From: Chlorokybus atmophyticus
Lineage: Eukaryota > Streptophyta > Chlorokybophyceae > Chlorokybales > Chlorokybaceae
DNA length: 64,000 nucleotides
Reading direction: 5' to 3'
Assembly: GCA_009103225.1 (NCBI GenBank)
Contig: RHPI01002090.1
Span: 336,370-400,369, forward strand
Shown here one piece after another: positions 46,149-58,171 of the stretch (position 1 is the first letter of the stretch; each line of letters starts with the position of its first letter). Made by a program: the position numbers and the translations under genes. The notes below the pieces were generated by a model, which saw only the letters and a program-made list of their open reading frames with translations, had not been told where the DNA came from and did no database searches.

Positions 46149-47316
46149 ATGGCGACTCAGCAGGTCAGCTCCGCCAGCAGTAACGCAGACAAGCCTAGCA
46201 GCAGTCATCACGACGACATGGCAAGCTCGAGCAACCAGCAGCAGCAGCAGGATCCGGAAGCTCAGCAGCAACCCCAGCAGCAGCAACCCAACCAACAGCA
46301 GCAGCAGCAGCAGCAGTCCAGGCGTCAGCTTCCGCCTCACTTAAAATGCTGGAGGCCCAAGGTGGAGATGGAGCTGAAGCAGGGGGACGACAAGCGCGGC
46401 CCGCGGTTGAGGCGCCGCTGCGGGCCATGCAATCCAGGACTAGACCTGGAGGAGTGGATCGTCTTTGTGCTAATCGCCGTCTTCCCACCCTTTGGCATCA
46501 TCTTTGTGGTGCGTATGCGTGCTGCGTATGTACTTGCATGCAAACGCCACAAGCGCACCCATGCATGCCTGCAGGGTGGCTTTGCATGTGCCAAGCTCGC
46601 CAAGTACAGCCGAGTGCTCAGTTCGTTTGCTGATTGAGCGTGCATGGTTGCCTTAGGTTGTGCTTGAAGATGGAAAGCAGTTCTTGTTGCATGCAAGCAC
46701 CTGATACTGCTTGATGCAGCCTGGCGCTCACCTCGAGGAGTTCTGCTGGTGCGTTCTGCTGACGATTCTGGGCTTCATCCCGGGCATCATCTACGGTACG
46801 TTACGCTGCCGCAGAGGCTAAGCGTGCCTCTGCAAACTCACCCAGTATCGGTGTTCACCACTTGTGCCTGGCAGTGTTAGCTATTAGCTGTCAAGGCAGC
46901 AGCGCTGTCACAGCACGGTGCTGCTATGTCAGTGTGTTGCCGTCTTTGCATGCTGGACTTGGCACTCAGCAATACGCAATAGCGTTGGAGTGGTGCATAG
47001 CTGAGCACTCTTCCAACTGGCACCGACTTGATTTCGTGATGAAGATTACCAGCATAGTATACGTAATACCACGCGTGCACGCACGCGTATCATGCAGTGC
47101 AGACAGATACTGGGGTGAGGATAGGAATATGTGTGTTTGAGTCTACCGCACACGTTCGCTAGCACGGTGCTAACTCAGCGTTCGACACACACGTGCGCAG
47201 GGTGGTACGTATTCTTGGATCGCAGGGAGACTCTGCCTCCCGAGCTGAGGTACCTGGAGGAGGACAAGCCGTTGACGCCACGCATGGCTGCTGTAATATC
47301 TTCCAGCATCGTGTGA
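46149..47316 (+). CDS. PMP3/UPF0057 protein, copy 2, with long Q-rich N-terminal extension
   Basis: Exons 46149-46508, 46720-46795 and 47201-47316 join in phase to 183 residues, against about 50-75 for typical PMP3. The first roughly 110 residues are a new hydrophilic extension: S/D-rich, then a Gln-rich stretch (46240-46318), then a basic and Cys segment (HLKCWRPKVEMEL, RLRRRCGPCNPG). The PMP3 core follows: EEWIVFVLIAVFPPFGIIFV, then LEEFCWCVLLTILGFIPGII. The C-terminal tail is also extended (GWYVFLDRRETLPPELRYL...). Both introns match copy 1 in position and phase and the middle exon is 76 nt in each, so the genes are tandem duplicates. ATG 46149 is the favoured start. An upstream in-frame ATG at 45855 would add unrelated sequence. 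Confidence 0.9.
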
Positions 47317-49111
47317 TGAGCCTCAGGCTGAGGTGCGATTGAATGCGCAGCATCGCACCCTCAGCGCAAAGCTTGGAGCTGCCGCTGTCTTAGTGTACGC
47401 CTTGTGTATGTGACGTTCAACGTTCAACGTTCAAGCTAACGCTGTTGCTACCACTGGCGCACAAGTGGTTCAGTGTGCCACCAGTGGTACACTGCGACTT
47501 GATGCAGTGTACGTTATGCAGGTGTACTTACCGCTCATTGTGTTGCACATCAGCAATGCCGCATGCATGGCATGCATGACGCTATGTACCACATGTTGTA
47601 TAGTTCTGTTACGGTTGACAACGTCAGGTATGCAGTCAGTCATCAGCATCTTGTAAGTGCTACATAGCAGTCACTATGACCACTCTGGTTGTGTAGTAAT
47701 AATTGTAAACACGCGTTGTTTGTACTTTGAAGTGCTCAAGAAGTGCATGCACCTGTGTTTTCATGCACATGCATGCATGCATGGTTCACGGGGTTGGGAC
47801 ATAGGAGTAGTTTGTAAGCCAAGTGAGTAATTAGCCTGGTGGCGGCTGTATGACTGAATGCCAATGACTACACATGTTGCTGTGACATGCATGATGCATG
47901 TGCACTATATGCATGCTGCGAGCCATCACCCCCCCTAAGATCTTTGTGCACAAGTCCATCACATGAATGTGAGTGCAATTGTATCAGCTAACAAGATGAG
48001 TGTATAGGAGATAGTATGCTAGATTAATCTAGCATACTATACCAATTGGTAGCACGCATCAATGGATCAGTAATGATGCATTGGTTGACATTGTATTATA
48101 GGATGTGGCATACACATTTGATCTACAAGATGTGTACGGCCAATTGTTAATAAAATTTTGAATATCGTGCACACCCTTATGCATTGTGACAACATCATGT
48201 GTTATAAACACGAATTGTTTATCGTTATTAATGTAAGATCTATGTGTGCTTAAATGTTAAATGTGTGCCAAATGGTACACACATGTTTATAAACAATCTA
48301 TTTATCATGCTATGCTTATATAATATGTAGCATGCCAAGCATCCATCAATCGGATTGCATTTATACATATATTGCATCTACATCAAGATAAAATTCAGTG
48401 ACCCCAAACCTGCGTGCAATTGCATTGATGTTTAACAATTTGTTTATTACAATCATGCACATGCGCCAGGCAATACAACAAAAACTTGTAATAAAGCAGA
48501 ACATAAGTCATATATTATTTTAATCATGAAATATGGCATATGTGTGCATACATGAAAAATCTTTGTTTTACGTATTATAAAATGTGTAAGCATGTATCAA
48601 CATGTAAATATGTTGAGAATCTCACAATTATATATAAACATTAAATAGTGAAAATATTATAATAATATACGCTTATATAGATACACGTAATCACGAGACC
48701 ATGCAGGGAAATTGTTATATTAACGTACCTGTTTTTATTTTGCAGCAAGTACATTGCTGTTTGCAATTGCCCACTTCATGCGCAAAGACCCGTGTTGTTT
48801 TGTATATTATATGCGTAAACTTATTTCTGCGGATTTGTTCATAAAAATTTCATTACTGCAATATTTATTCAAAAACGACATGAAATGTACATGCCATGTA
48901 CATCACAGTGTGATGGAACCTATTTATTGTATATCCTATGTCATACAACATGTATGATATAACATAATACTTTTGAGTAACCACTCTACTCGATTGAACA
49001 CCAACTTGCTGTCTGTGTTCATCAGCGATGATCACAGGAAGTAAAGTGATAGAGATAGCGCTTGTGGCCATAGTTTTATATCTTTAAAATTTAGCGGTGT
49101 GCTGCAACACC
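47317..49111. other. AT-rich non-coding desert before tRNA-Glu
   Basis: After the PMP3 3' end come a TTCAACG triple repeat (about 47415-47432) and TGCATGCA-rich sequence. From 47950 to 49090 it is very AT-rich with no supported ORF. A perfect 30-bp palindrome lies at 48011-48040. The desert stops abruptly at the tRNA gene. Confidence 0.55.
48011..48040. repeat. Perfect 30-bp palindrome in the AT-rich desert
   Basis: The half-site ATAGTATGCTAGATT is followed directly by its exact reverse complement. It is the same length as the palindrome at 25115-25144 but unrelated in sequence. Confidence 0.9.
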
Positions 49112-49184
49112 TCCTGCGTAGTCTAGTTGGTTAGGATACTCGGCTCTCACCCGAGAGACCCGGGTTCAAGTCCCGGCGCAGGAA
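49112..49184 (+). tRNA. tRNA-Glu (anticodon CTC)
   Basis: A complete cloverleaf of 73 nt. Acceptor arm TCCTGCG pairs with CGCAGGA, the D arm contains TAGTCTAGTTGGTTAGGATA, the anticodon stem-loop is CTCGGCTCTCACCCGAG with anticodon CTC, and the T arm is CCCGGGTTCAAGTCCCGG. It has no intron. Internal boxes A and B are intact and a T run follows at 49194, so it should be transcribed by RNA polymerase III. The body closely follows the eukaryotic nuclear tRNA-Glu consensus. Confidence 0.98.
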
Positions 49185-50301
49185 GACGACACCTTTTGGT
49201 TGCTCGGAAGCATCCCGAGCCGCCATGGTCACGTGACGGCTCTGCGCACTCTAGGCGTCATCCCCCTGGATTGAGAAAGTGTTTTTTCTTGGCGGTTTCC
49301 GTTACGCCGCTGCTGCTGTTGCATCATCCGCGGCAAATGCGGTGACGCTGGGCGCACGCTGTGCCCGGCCGGGCATCGTCTGCAGCAGGGCATCGCAGGG
49401 CAAAGTCATCCTGCTGCTCTCCTCGCTCGCCAGGCCAGGAATCCGCCACACCAGACGGCGGCAGAGGCGGCGGTTGGAGGAGCAAGAGAGTATCTACTTT
49501 GTGCACTACCTCACCCTTTGTTGATTCACATTACCTACCTGTTTCACATCACCAGCTGGTTCTCTTGACGCTGTTGCCGGGAGATCCAGCAGGCGTCAGG
49601 AGGACGGGGGGAGCGACTGAGTGTATCTGAGGTATGCGCAGCTGCAAGACGGTGCTGCATACGTGCAATGTGATGCGTATGCATAGCATTCACAGCTCCA
49701 CAGAGCGTTCTGGCTATGCTGGATCCACCAGATCTTGTCAGGAACAAGTTCAGACACAGATAGAAAGCGTTTGCAATGTGTGCAGCAGTGCAGCCAGCGG
49801 TGTCCTCTGTAGCGTGTTAGTGTGCACATCATTGGAGCGACAGTGTTGCCAAGTGGCATTATAGCTTCTTTGCAGGCTTAAACAGCACTATCCTATGATA
49901 CATAAATACAATCTGTATCTGCTACCAATCAACCAATACATCGCTGTACCATCGGCTCGTATTTGACAAACGCCTGCGGTTGCAGGAAGCAGTGCTTGAC
50001 TGAGAACAATCACTTACGCGCACACATCTGGACCTGGTGAGGACTCCCTACTTGCGCAAAGGGCGCGGTGCTGTGGTCAGCAATGGAGGCACCAAAACAG
50101 CAGTGGAACCCACAGGTACACGTGGGTTTGTTCAATGTAGAATTGAAGGGTCTATGCTGCTCTTTTTGATCTGTAGATGTATATGCTGTGACTTGTTTGC
50201 ACATGCTTGCCATCCCAACACTGCCGCTGCGTGTTTGACTTCGCTCGACCCAGGCTGCGACACGCGGGGAGCAGCAGCAGCAGCACCATGGGCAGCGCAC
50301 C
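49185..50301. other. Region between tRNA-Glu and the thioredoxin-fold gene, possibly holding its 5' exons
   Basis: A GC-rich segment at 49279-49500 is open in a frame rich in A, R and S (YAAAAVASSAANAVTLG) that resembles a targeting peptide but lacks a clear ATG. A second possible exon lies at about 49986-50036 (KQCLTENNHLRAHIW) ending at a GTGAGG donor. Neither can be joined to the downstream gene with confidence. Confidence 0.35.
49194..49197 (+). terminator. Pol III T-run terminator of tRNA-Glu
   Basis: TTTT ten bases after the mature 3' end, the usual minimum for RNA polymerase III termination. Confidence 0.75.
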
Positions 50302-51104
50302 ATGTGGGCGCACTTCAGCCAGTTGGCAATCGCAGCATGCACAACTATTGGACATGTGAGTATTTGTGTCCGCATCACGCACACGTATGCCAGCCTGCAG
50401 TGTGAGTGCGGGTCACTGATGCGGCGCATACGTGACAGGCGGTGTTGAGAGTGCGGAGTGCGACACCAGAGCAACAGTTGGCTTCGCGGCTTCGTCGTCA
50501 CGGCGTGCGCTTGTACGGCGCGGACTCCTGCCTCAAATGCTCCGCGCAGAAAGCCATGCTGTATCACCTCTCACCCACGCACTGGAGAGAACTGTGAGTC
50601 TTGAGATCCAACGCACTGAGATACATGCATGCGTGCGAGTGCTCCTCAGCAAGCTGACTTGTGGACACGTATGTGGCATGGCCTGGATGGCAGGTATGTG
50701 GACTGTGAGAAGGAGAGGAACTGCCTCGAGTGCTGGGACGTCAGTCAGGTGCCCATGTGGCGCATATCTGGTCAGAAGGGCCAGATACGCAACGTCGGGG
50801 CCAAGAGTTACCAACAGCTACAGGTAAGACCAACAAAGATCAAGTCGCACGTATATTCACAACATCTGGTACAAGGAACCAACAACCTGACTGTTGTGTG
50901 TAGGCTCTTGTGGATGAGCATTGGGGCGACGCCCGCACGTGGAAGGTTGGCGCGGTTGGCAGTCAGCGTCGGCACCATCGACGCAGCCGTTGGGCCACGG
51001 AGAGCTACTCCAGCGCCGTGGAGAGGTACGTCACGCAGCAGAGGAGGGACGCGTCCGTGGCGGCCAACCGCGCGGAGGCACTGCGGCAGAGGCACAAGAG
51101 TTGA
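50302..51104 (+). CDS. VKOR-type thioredoxin-fold protein (5' end uncertain)
   Basis: Likely a thiol-disulfide exchange protein. Exon 50302-50355 (MWAHFSQLAIAACTTIGH) joins AVLRVRSATPEQQLASRLRR, then HGVRLYGADSCLKCSAQK with a CxxC active site. It continues as YVDCEKERNCLECWDVSQVP, MWRISGQKG and a basic tail (RRHHRRSRWATES...). The pattern 'G...YGA..C..C..QK......YV.C......C......VP.W.I.G' matches the thioredoxin-like domain fused to VKOR in cyanobacteria and plant LTO1. The four-helix VKOR domain itself is not visible upstream, so this may be a stand-alone domain or a gene whose 5' exons I cannot place. The C-terminal tail of about 60 residues is unusual for the family. Confidence 0.7.
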
Positions 51105-52611
51105 GAAGATGAGGCGATGGGTGATAGTGGTTGTGGTGTGTAAACAATGAGGAAACAAGAAGTGGAGTCGGCGCTGCTTTTGTAAAATGAGAGGCGGAGG
51201 AGTAGAGTCGGTGACAGCGCTATGTGTACTATACACTAGAGTACTAGTAGATAAATAACTGTAGATTTGCAGCATCAATAAGCAGTTGATTACTCTGAAC
51301 ATATAACAGACACAAGAGCTGCGCGAAGCACATATGACGATCTCTCCTGATGCATTCTGCCTGGTCATTATGTCGATCTATCAAGCACTGGCTACTGCAG
51401 CACGTTCCCTAGCAATGGCAGATGCTGTAGACAGACCTACATGCGTTCTACACACCACGCCCATGTGGGCAGGTGATTACCAACTGCGTATTGACTGCTG
51501 CATGTCTAACGGGGTAGAGGCAGTAGATTAGCGTGCTAGTAGTAGCCCGGTGGTCAACTAATTGTCATTTGTACGACACCTTGCATGTGTTGCTGCGTGC
51601 TGACTGACTACACGTTGTGCATGCGCATGCATGTCCTGCATTTGATGTACACCGCATGTACATATGAATATGGTAAGAGAGGGGCCCGGAATAGCAAGCA
51701 GATACCAGGGAATAGCAAGCAACAGCCAGATGTATGTAGACGGCCTGCATGCCAGTACTGACAGCTTAGATCCACAGTGGTCGCGTCTGTCAACGTCAAG
51801 CCTTGGAACGCATGTGTTTTGCTTGGTGCTATGTACACTGTGACTCAAGCAACCAACAACAGTCGCACAAATAATCACTATGTGTATGTATGCACAAGTG
51901 TGATGATAGTATCCACGCGCCCACCAGTTCCGTGGCACACATGCAACCACTACAGCTTGTACACGCGTCATACTGCCATGCTTGCATGCCGTGCCTTGTA
52001 ACATGCATGAGCAACTCTACTCCGCATTGTTTACAACACTTCACATATCCTATAAAGTCGTACACCCTCTCCACGCCCACACCACCACCGCCACTCACCC
52101 ACCCACAGCCAATCTGCACAGTGACTGCACAGTACTGACATAACTATGCGGCATTGTGTGGCAACCTTTTGCTGGCAAATGCAATCAGCCTGCATATTTG
52201 CAGTGCCTTGAGAATCCAATTCTCCTGCACCACGCTGTCACTTCACAGTCGACACCCGAAGTTGGGTGAGATGCCAGAAGACGCACTCAGCACTTGGTAA
52301 CAGAGCTGAATAATGCTCGCGCGCAAACAGCCACAACCTGGGGAAACTCTAGCGACAATGTGTCTAGCAGCAAAACAAGCAGCAATAATTGACAAAAAGG
52401 AAGGACCTCCAAAAAGAACCAACAACAGTCTGCGCATGGTAGCACCATGATTTACGCCTATCAGGTGGCGACCCGCGCCTAGTACTTGTGTAGGTATACC
52501 CACCTGCAATAATCAACGTGACTATGAAGTAGTGCACGGATACTCCGCAACACAAAACAATTATGACAAACCACAGCGCATACAAGACACCACTGGCATG
52601 CAAGTTTGCAC
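51105..52611. other. Convergent spacer between the thioredoxin-fold gene and PGDH
   Basis: About 1.5 kb without supported genes. A direct repeat, GGGAATAGCAAGCA, occurs twice at about 51687-51724. Sequence near 52070-52110 is CCACC-rich. It probably contains both 3' UTRs. Confidence 0.5.
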
Positions 52612-55330
52612 TCACTCTTCAATGGCGTCCATGGCGGATATGTCATTGAGAGCTACCTTGGACGGCTCCTCATCAACACCGATGGCCATGACAGCCTGTT
52701 TCCGCGGGCCCGTGCGACCAACACTCATGAAGGAGATGTTAACGTTTTCGCGCCCAAGGATGGTGCCAACCTTGCCAATCATGCCGGGCTGATCAACTTG
52801 TCTGTAGAGCAGCAGGGAGTTGTCGAGCGCAACATCGACGGAGAAGTTGCCAATGCGTGTCAGGAAGGGCTGGCCGTCCCTGACTCGGCCCTCTAATGAG
52901 ATGTTGCCCTCGGCACCAAGCGCTCCAGTAAAGTTGGTCTCAGCTCTGGCGAGCTCCAATGCCACAGAGTAAAGGGGCGCATTGTCTGCGCCGCCTTCTG
53001 AAGGCGACTTCAGCTCGCTGACACGTAGGCCGCGCTGCTTGGCAATGTAGTCCGCGTTCACCAGGTTGATGAAGGAGCTGGAAACTGGCTCAATGAGGCC
53101 CTGCAATGTCAAGTCAGGTCAATAACTGCGGACGGACAAGGACCAATCTCAACCCAAATCGAAGACTCCAGGCTCTTACCTTCACGACCATGGCGCGCAG
53201 CAGGCGGGTATCAAGGTCATCAGCACGTGCTGACTTGTACTCGATCTGAACGTCCTTAACACCAGCACCCTTGACCAGCTGAATGGCAATCTGTCCCAGC
53301 CGCTCAGCCAAGGAGACGTACGGCGCAAGCTCCTTCAGGACCTCTGCAGGCACCATGGGTGCATTGACGGCGGTAGACGCAAGCTCGCCATTCAGAGCGC
53401 CAATCACCGCCTCTGCTATCTCCACAGCAACACCGTCCTGAGCTTCAACTGTGCTGGCACCCAGGTGAGGAGTCACAACCACATCGGGACGTCCTACAAG
53501 CGGGTTGTCCGCTGGCGGGGGCTCCACGGTGAACACGTCCAGCGCGGCTTGAGCGACAATGCCCGAGTCCAGAGCGCGCGCAAGAGCCGGCTCATCAATG
53601 ACCCCGCCGCGAGCAACATTGACAAGGCGAGCACCGCGTTTCATCTTGGCAAAGGTGTCGTCATTGAACAACTTATCGGTTGAGGGTGTGAGAGGCATGT
53701 GCAAGGAGAAAAAGTCGCCAATTGTCAATGCCTCTTCAAACCCGATCAGCTCAACACCCAGCGCGCGTGCCCGGTCAGTAGCAGCATATGGATCATGGGC
53801 GTACACTTTCATGCCAAGACCTTTGGCGCGTCGTGCAACTTCAGACCCCACCTTGCCAAAGCCCATGACCACCAGCGTCTTGTCAACTAGAGTAACACCA
53901 GTGTACTTGCCGCGCTGCCATTTGCCTGCGAACCATGAAGTGTTCTCAGCCATCGTCTTGTACTTATATAGCTTACACTGTACTTCAGCATCAAGTGCTC
54001 AGTGACCCTGACAATACCTACAGTTCAAGCCTGCAACCAAACCCTGCAATCCATTTGCTTGCGCTCGAACTAAGCCTGTTCATGCCAGATAAACACGAGG
54101 TACACTGCACCTGCTTTCATGGAAGCATCTGCCTGAGAAATGTTGCGAGAAAGGGCGGTCAGCAGCGCAATGCCATGCTCCGCAGCTGCCACAGTATTTG
54201 CAGTTGGTGCATTCACTACCAAGCACCCAACCTGCATCACGTGCAATGCAGCATGTCAGTCGTTGTATGGCAGACCAGAGCCATAACCTTGACACATGAA
54301 GGGGAGCAGGCACCTCTGTGGCCGCTAGTAGATCAACGTTGTCAATGCCAACACCAGCGCGCCCAACCACTTTGAGCCTGCCGTTGGCTGCATCAAAGAC
54401 TTCGCGCGTCACCTGGTCCACCCAGCTATTTGTTTGCACGCAGCTCAAGACATAGCATGCATAGCATACACAGGGCTCACTATATCACTTCGGTTTGCAT
54501 GATAGTCAGTGAAGGCGGCAAGTTATTCAACCAGCAACAAGAGTGGTGATATTAACCATGCAACAATAGTTACTGATAGTGGTGATATCTTGCTGTTGGT
54601 TAACACAAACAATGTAGCTGACCTTGGTGCCTGAGCGCACAATCAAGGCGTCGCACAAGGAAATCTTCGAGCACAATTCTTCTGGTGTCAGGTCATAGCT
54701 GCAATCAACGTTTGCGTACTGCTTCAGGAGGGCAAGTCCGGCCTCCCCGAGCTTCTCAGCCACCAGCACTGTCGGCTTCGAAGTGCTGCCAACGGCCTCA
54801 GCCGCGTTCCTGGCCTGCCAATGGATCACTGTTAGCGGCAGCGCCACACGTTACGTCACTGTTCACAACATTCCAACTGCGCAGCGTTGCACTACTGCTG
54901 CCCAGGCATGCACTTCGCTTGCATGACGGAACTATTGCAACCTGCAGCGGTGTGTTATAACCTTGCATGCAATGCTCTGGCATGAACACGCTAACGACCG
55001 ACCATTTCAAGACAGCAACGCACAACTTGCTGTCAATGCGCTAGATTACGCGGGGAGGCAATGCATGCCACGGTGCCTCCGCACCTGCGTTCGCTCCGGA
55101 GCTGCTGTGGGCGCCTGGGCACGCGTGACCGACAGGCGACCATCTCTCCTCTTAGCAGCCGTCGACTTGACGGACAGCTGCTCCCCTGCCCAACCCCGAG
55201 GCTGGACGAAGCCCGCCGCGGCAGACTGCTGCCGCTGCTCATGCGCCACTCTCCGTGACGAAGAAACAGTGGACGGCGTGGACACCGCTGCGGCGACCAC
55301 CGCCGCAAGAGCAGACGTGCTCGCCGCCAT
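52612..55330 (-). CDS. PGDH: D-3-phosphoglycerate dehydrogenase, plastid type
   Basis: PGDH oxidises 3-phosphoglycerate to 3-phosphohydroxypyruvate with NAD+, the first step of the phosphorylated serine pathway, in plastids of plants and algae. Exon 1 (MAASTSALAAVVAAAVS...) encodes a transit peptide. Then come KPTVLVAEKLGEAGLALL, LIVRSGTKV, GRLKVVGRAGVGIDNVDL and APTANTVAAAEHGIALL. The large exon (about 53180-53950) has KTLVVMGFGKVGSEVARRAK, the NAD-binding GxGxxG, NVARGGVIDEPALARAL, and VVVTPHLGAST with the catalytic His and upstream Arg/Glu. The last exon (52612 to about 53103) carries the intervening domain and a C-terminal ACT domain (LLLYRQVDQPGMIGKVGTIL), a probable serine-sensing site. 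It diverges from RBM34. Confidence 0.96.
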
Positions 55331-55967
55331 GCTTGTACACCCTGTTTGCCTCCGTCACACCAGCTCCACACTTTGCCAACCACCAAACCCTTGCCTCTAC
55401 CGACTCCACCGCCGCCTCCGCCGCCACCAGTGACGACACCCGTGATGACACTCTGTTTCGAAACGCGGAGGCACCAAATATCAGGGAAGCCTCCAATTCT
55501 GGCGACAGCTTTTCGCGAAAGTCTCGCTGGAATGCAGTGCTCGTCGCTCGACCCTTGACCTAGAGCGTGTTACGACAGCGTGGGTCACGGCCTGGACACC
55601 ATATCTCAAATACCGCATCTTGGGTGTAATTCGGTTGGCGGCCGCCGGTCCAGAGCACGATTAAAAAAGCGCATGCGGTGCATTGATCTTGACAGCTTTA
55701 GGCATGCGCCGCGGTGCCGTGCTGACATGGCAGCCGCTTTACATGCGCGAGCCATTGATTCGGCGCTGCTGGGGTAAATTGGCTGCAGGTATCGGGAACA
55801 CCTGGAATTGGCTGCAATGCCACGAGCCTTGGGAGGAATCTTACGCAGTTGAACTGACCGTGGTTGACGAGACTGAGACGACTGGGCGCTGACTGCGGTT
55901 ACTGGTGGGCAAATTAGGGTTTGAGATTATCCGCGGCGGCGGGGGCGGCGAGGAGGTGAGTCCTGGC
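55331..55967. promoter_or_regulatory. Divergent upstream region of PGDH and RBM34
   Basis: About 640 bp between opposed starts. CCGCCTCCGCCGCC lies at 55408-55425 on the PGDH side and GGCGGCGGGGGCGGCG at 55935-55950 just before the RBM34 start. There is no obvious TATA box. Confidence 0.5.
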
Positions 55968-58171
55968 ATGGCTGCCATCTTTGACAGCCTGTTTGGTGGG
56001 AGTGACGTCCCGGCAAGCGGATCTCATCTGTTTGGTGATGCTTTTCGTCGGCATACTGCTAATGAGCATGGAGAGAAGCCGGATAAGATAGCAGCACAGC
56101 ATAGGGCCGCAGATGGAAATGGGGTAAAGGGCAAGGACACCAAGCATGCAGGTGATTGCGTACTATAAAGTTGAACCAAATCCAGTAAGTTGTCCAATGT
56201 GCTGCTCATTGCGGCCATTACAATTGCACTGAACAACAGAACAATCTGTATCAAATGACAGGTCTGCTGCATCATTCACAAGCTAGCGCACACGATGAAG
56301 TCTATTCTAGATTTACGCTTGCTCTGTTCTCTTGCGGCTATCCAGCTGCAGTATGGATGCAATGCGGACTTTACGCTGAGAATATGCGCTTCCGCAAGCT
56401 GCACTACTTCTTGCCGATATTCCAAGCCATATATCAGTTCTGTGCCGTATACCATGCTATGTTCTGTCTTACTAACGTGGTGCTTATGATGCAGACCAGG
56501 AGAAGTCCAAGAAGCAAAAAATCAGTGACAATCATGATGCTGGGGAACCGTTGCCAGAAGCAAAGCTCAACAGGAAGCTTGCCAAGGCAAGTCCTAAAAC
56601 CAAAAGGAAACAGCCGAAGCAGGATAACGCGGATGAGGTGCCTTCTACAACCGGGTTGAGTATGGATGAGCGCAAAGCCACCCGACCAGTTAAATCAGGT
56701 ACATTGCAAATGGGTCAAGGTCGTGTCTTGCATAGTTATTGTGACGTGTGCAAAATGGTCCTAGTGAAACTGTCGGCTTCATAGCTGTGCTAGTTCAGAC
56801 AAGGTTTTGATTGTAGTAACCTAGTATCGCCACTGTTGGGATACACAGGACAAGACAGTGAAGAAAAGCTTGAACGCACCGTGTTTGTTGGAAACCTCCC
56901 ATCCGACGTGAAGAAGAAACAAATCAGCCGCCTGTTTGCACAGTTTGGCACTGTTCAGTCCATACGATTGCGATCAGTGCCCGTAGCTGAAGACAGCAAG
57001 CTGCCAAGGCGAGCTGCGTGCATAACTGGCGTTCTCAGCCAAAAGCGCACGAACGTCAACGCTTATTTGGTGTTTGAGCTTACGGACGAGGCCAAAGCAG
57101 CATTGGCGCTCAACATGCACGAGTTTAATGGCCGACATCTGCGCGTGGATGCTGCTGCGCCAGTCAAGCAGCCATCCGGGGTGTCGAGAGCTAGTGTAGA
57201 GTACGATAAGACTCGGTCTGTGTTCATTGGCAATTTGCCCAGAGACATAGAGGTAAGCAACAAAGTCACATATCCGGCAACTTGCGGAGTGCATTCTAGT
57301 ATTGCAACAGTTGAGCCAGTGCATAGTTGACGGGAAGGCATGTGAAACTCAACCGCATGATTGATGCAACGCAGCGACTGCTCATCATTTTGCTTCGTTC
57401 TGACAGGAAGATGAACTGATAAAGCTGTTCAACGGCAAGAGTAGTACCATTGAAGCTGTATCTGAGCTTAGCAATCAGGTGGAAGCAGTGCGTGTCGTTC
57501 GCGATGCACACACCAATGCGGGCAAGGGCATTGCCTTCATACTGTTTAAGACAAAGGTATGTGAAGCTGTTGCGCTTTTGATCTTCATGCATACACGCCG
57601 GCAGAGGTTGTTCTCTTACGCAAGCAGTCAAGCACTTGTAACCTGGACATAGTAAAGGTTGTGATCAGCTAAGTCTTTGGTCTTGTAGGGTGCAGCTCGA
57701 GCAGCATTGTCGTTGGCTGGGACCAAGGTGAAAGAGCGGGAGATACGCGTCACTCGTGTGACTGCTAGTACAGCCCTCATGAAGACACCTGCCAGCATGA
57801 AGAAGCCCATGCAAGGCAAATATGCCGCAAAGTTCTCAAAGCAGCATTTGCCAAATACAGGGAAACAACAGCAGGGGCAGCACCACAGGCCGCAGCCTTT
57901 TGAAGGTATGAGGGCCACGAAGCCGGGTAAAAAGGCACCAAAGGGAGCCAGCTCAGTCCGCGTGCAGCAAAAGGCCGGCAAAGGCAAAGACTCGTCTTCG
58001 AGTTCGGTCCAAAAAGCCAAACGACCTGCAGTCCTGGCGCGCAAGGCGGCTGGGAAGGCTGCGCGACAGGCGGGAATAACGCCAGCTGCTTTCCAGCAGT
58101 CGACGCAGAAGGCACCCAAGGGCTCAAAGGGAGCGCAATCAAAGGCTGGAGTGAAACGGAAGCGCTATTAG
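55968..58171 (+). CDS. RBM34: RBM34/Nop12 nucleolar RNA-binding protein
   Basis: RBM34 and yeast Nop12 are nucleolar proteins with two RRMs needed for 25S/28S rRNA maturation. The start MAAIFDSLFGGSDVPASG begins a short conserved helix. A Lys-rich linker (EKSKKQK, KASPKTKRKQPKQ) leads to RRM1: TVFVGNLPSDVKKKQISRLF (RNP2) with AYLVFELTDEAKAALALN (RNP1-like). RRM2 begins SVFIGNLPRDIE and continues after an intron with EDELIKLF, VEAVRVVRDAHTNAGKGIAF and ILFKTK. The last exon is a highly basic tail rich in K, Q and S, ending GVKRKRY, probably nucleolar targeting. About six exons. The 3' end converges on TFIIH p44. Confidence 0.93.

Noticed and set aside
46092-46340. Leu-rich minus-strand frame opposite the Q-rich region
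   Set aside because: It is the antisense of CAG repeats, which always yields Leu runs. There is no independent evidence.
48754-48957. 67-codon frame in the AT-rich desert
   Set aside because: Short, F/Y/I/C-rich as expected from composition, with no homology or context.
53465-54005. Plus-strand frames opposite PGDH
   Set aside because: They are antisense to strongly conserved PGDH exons and carry no motifs.
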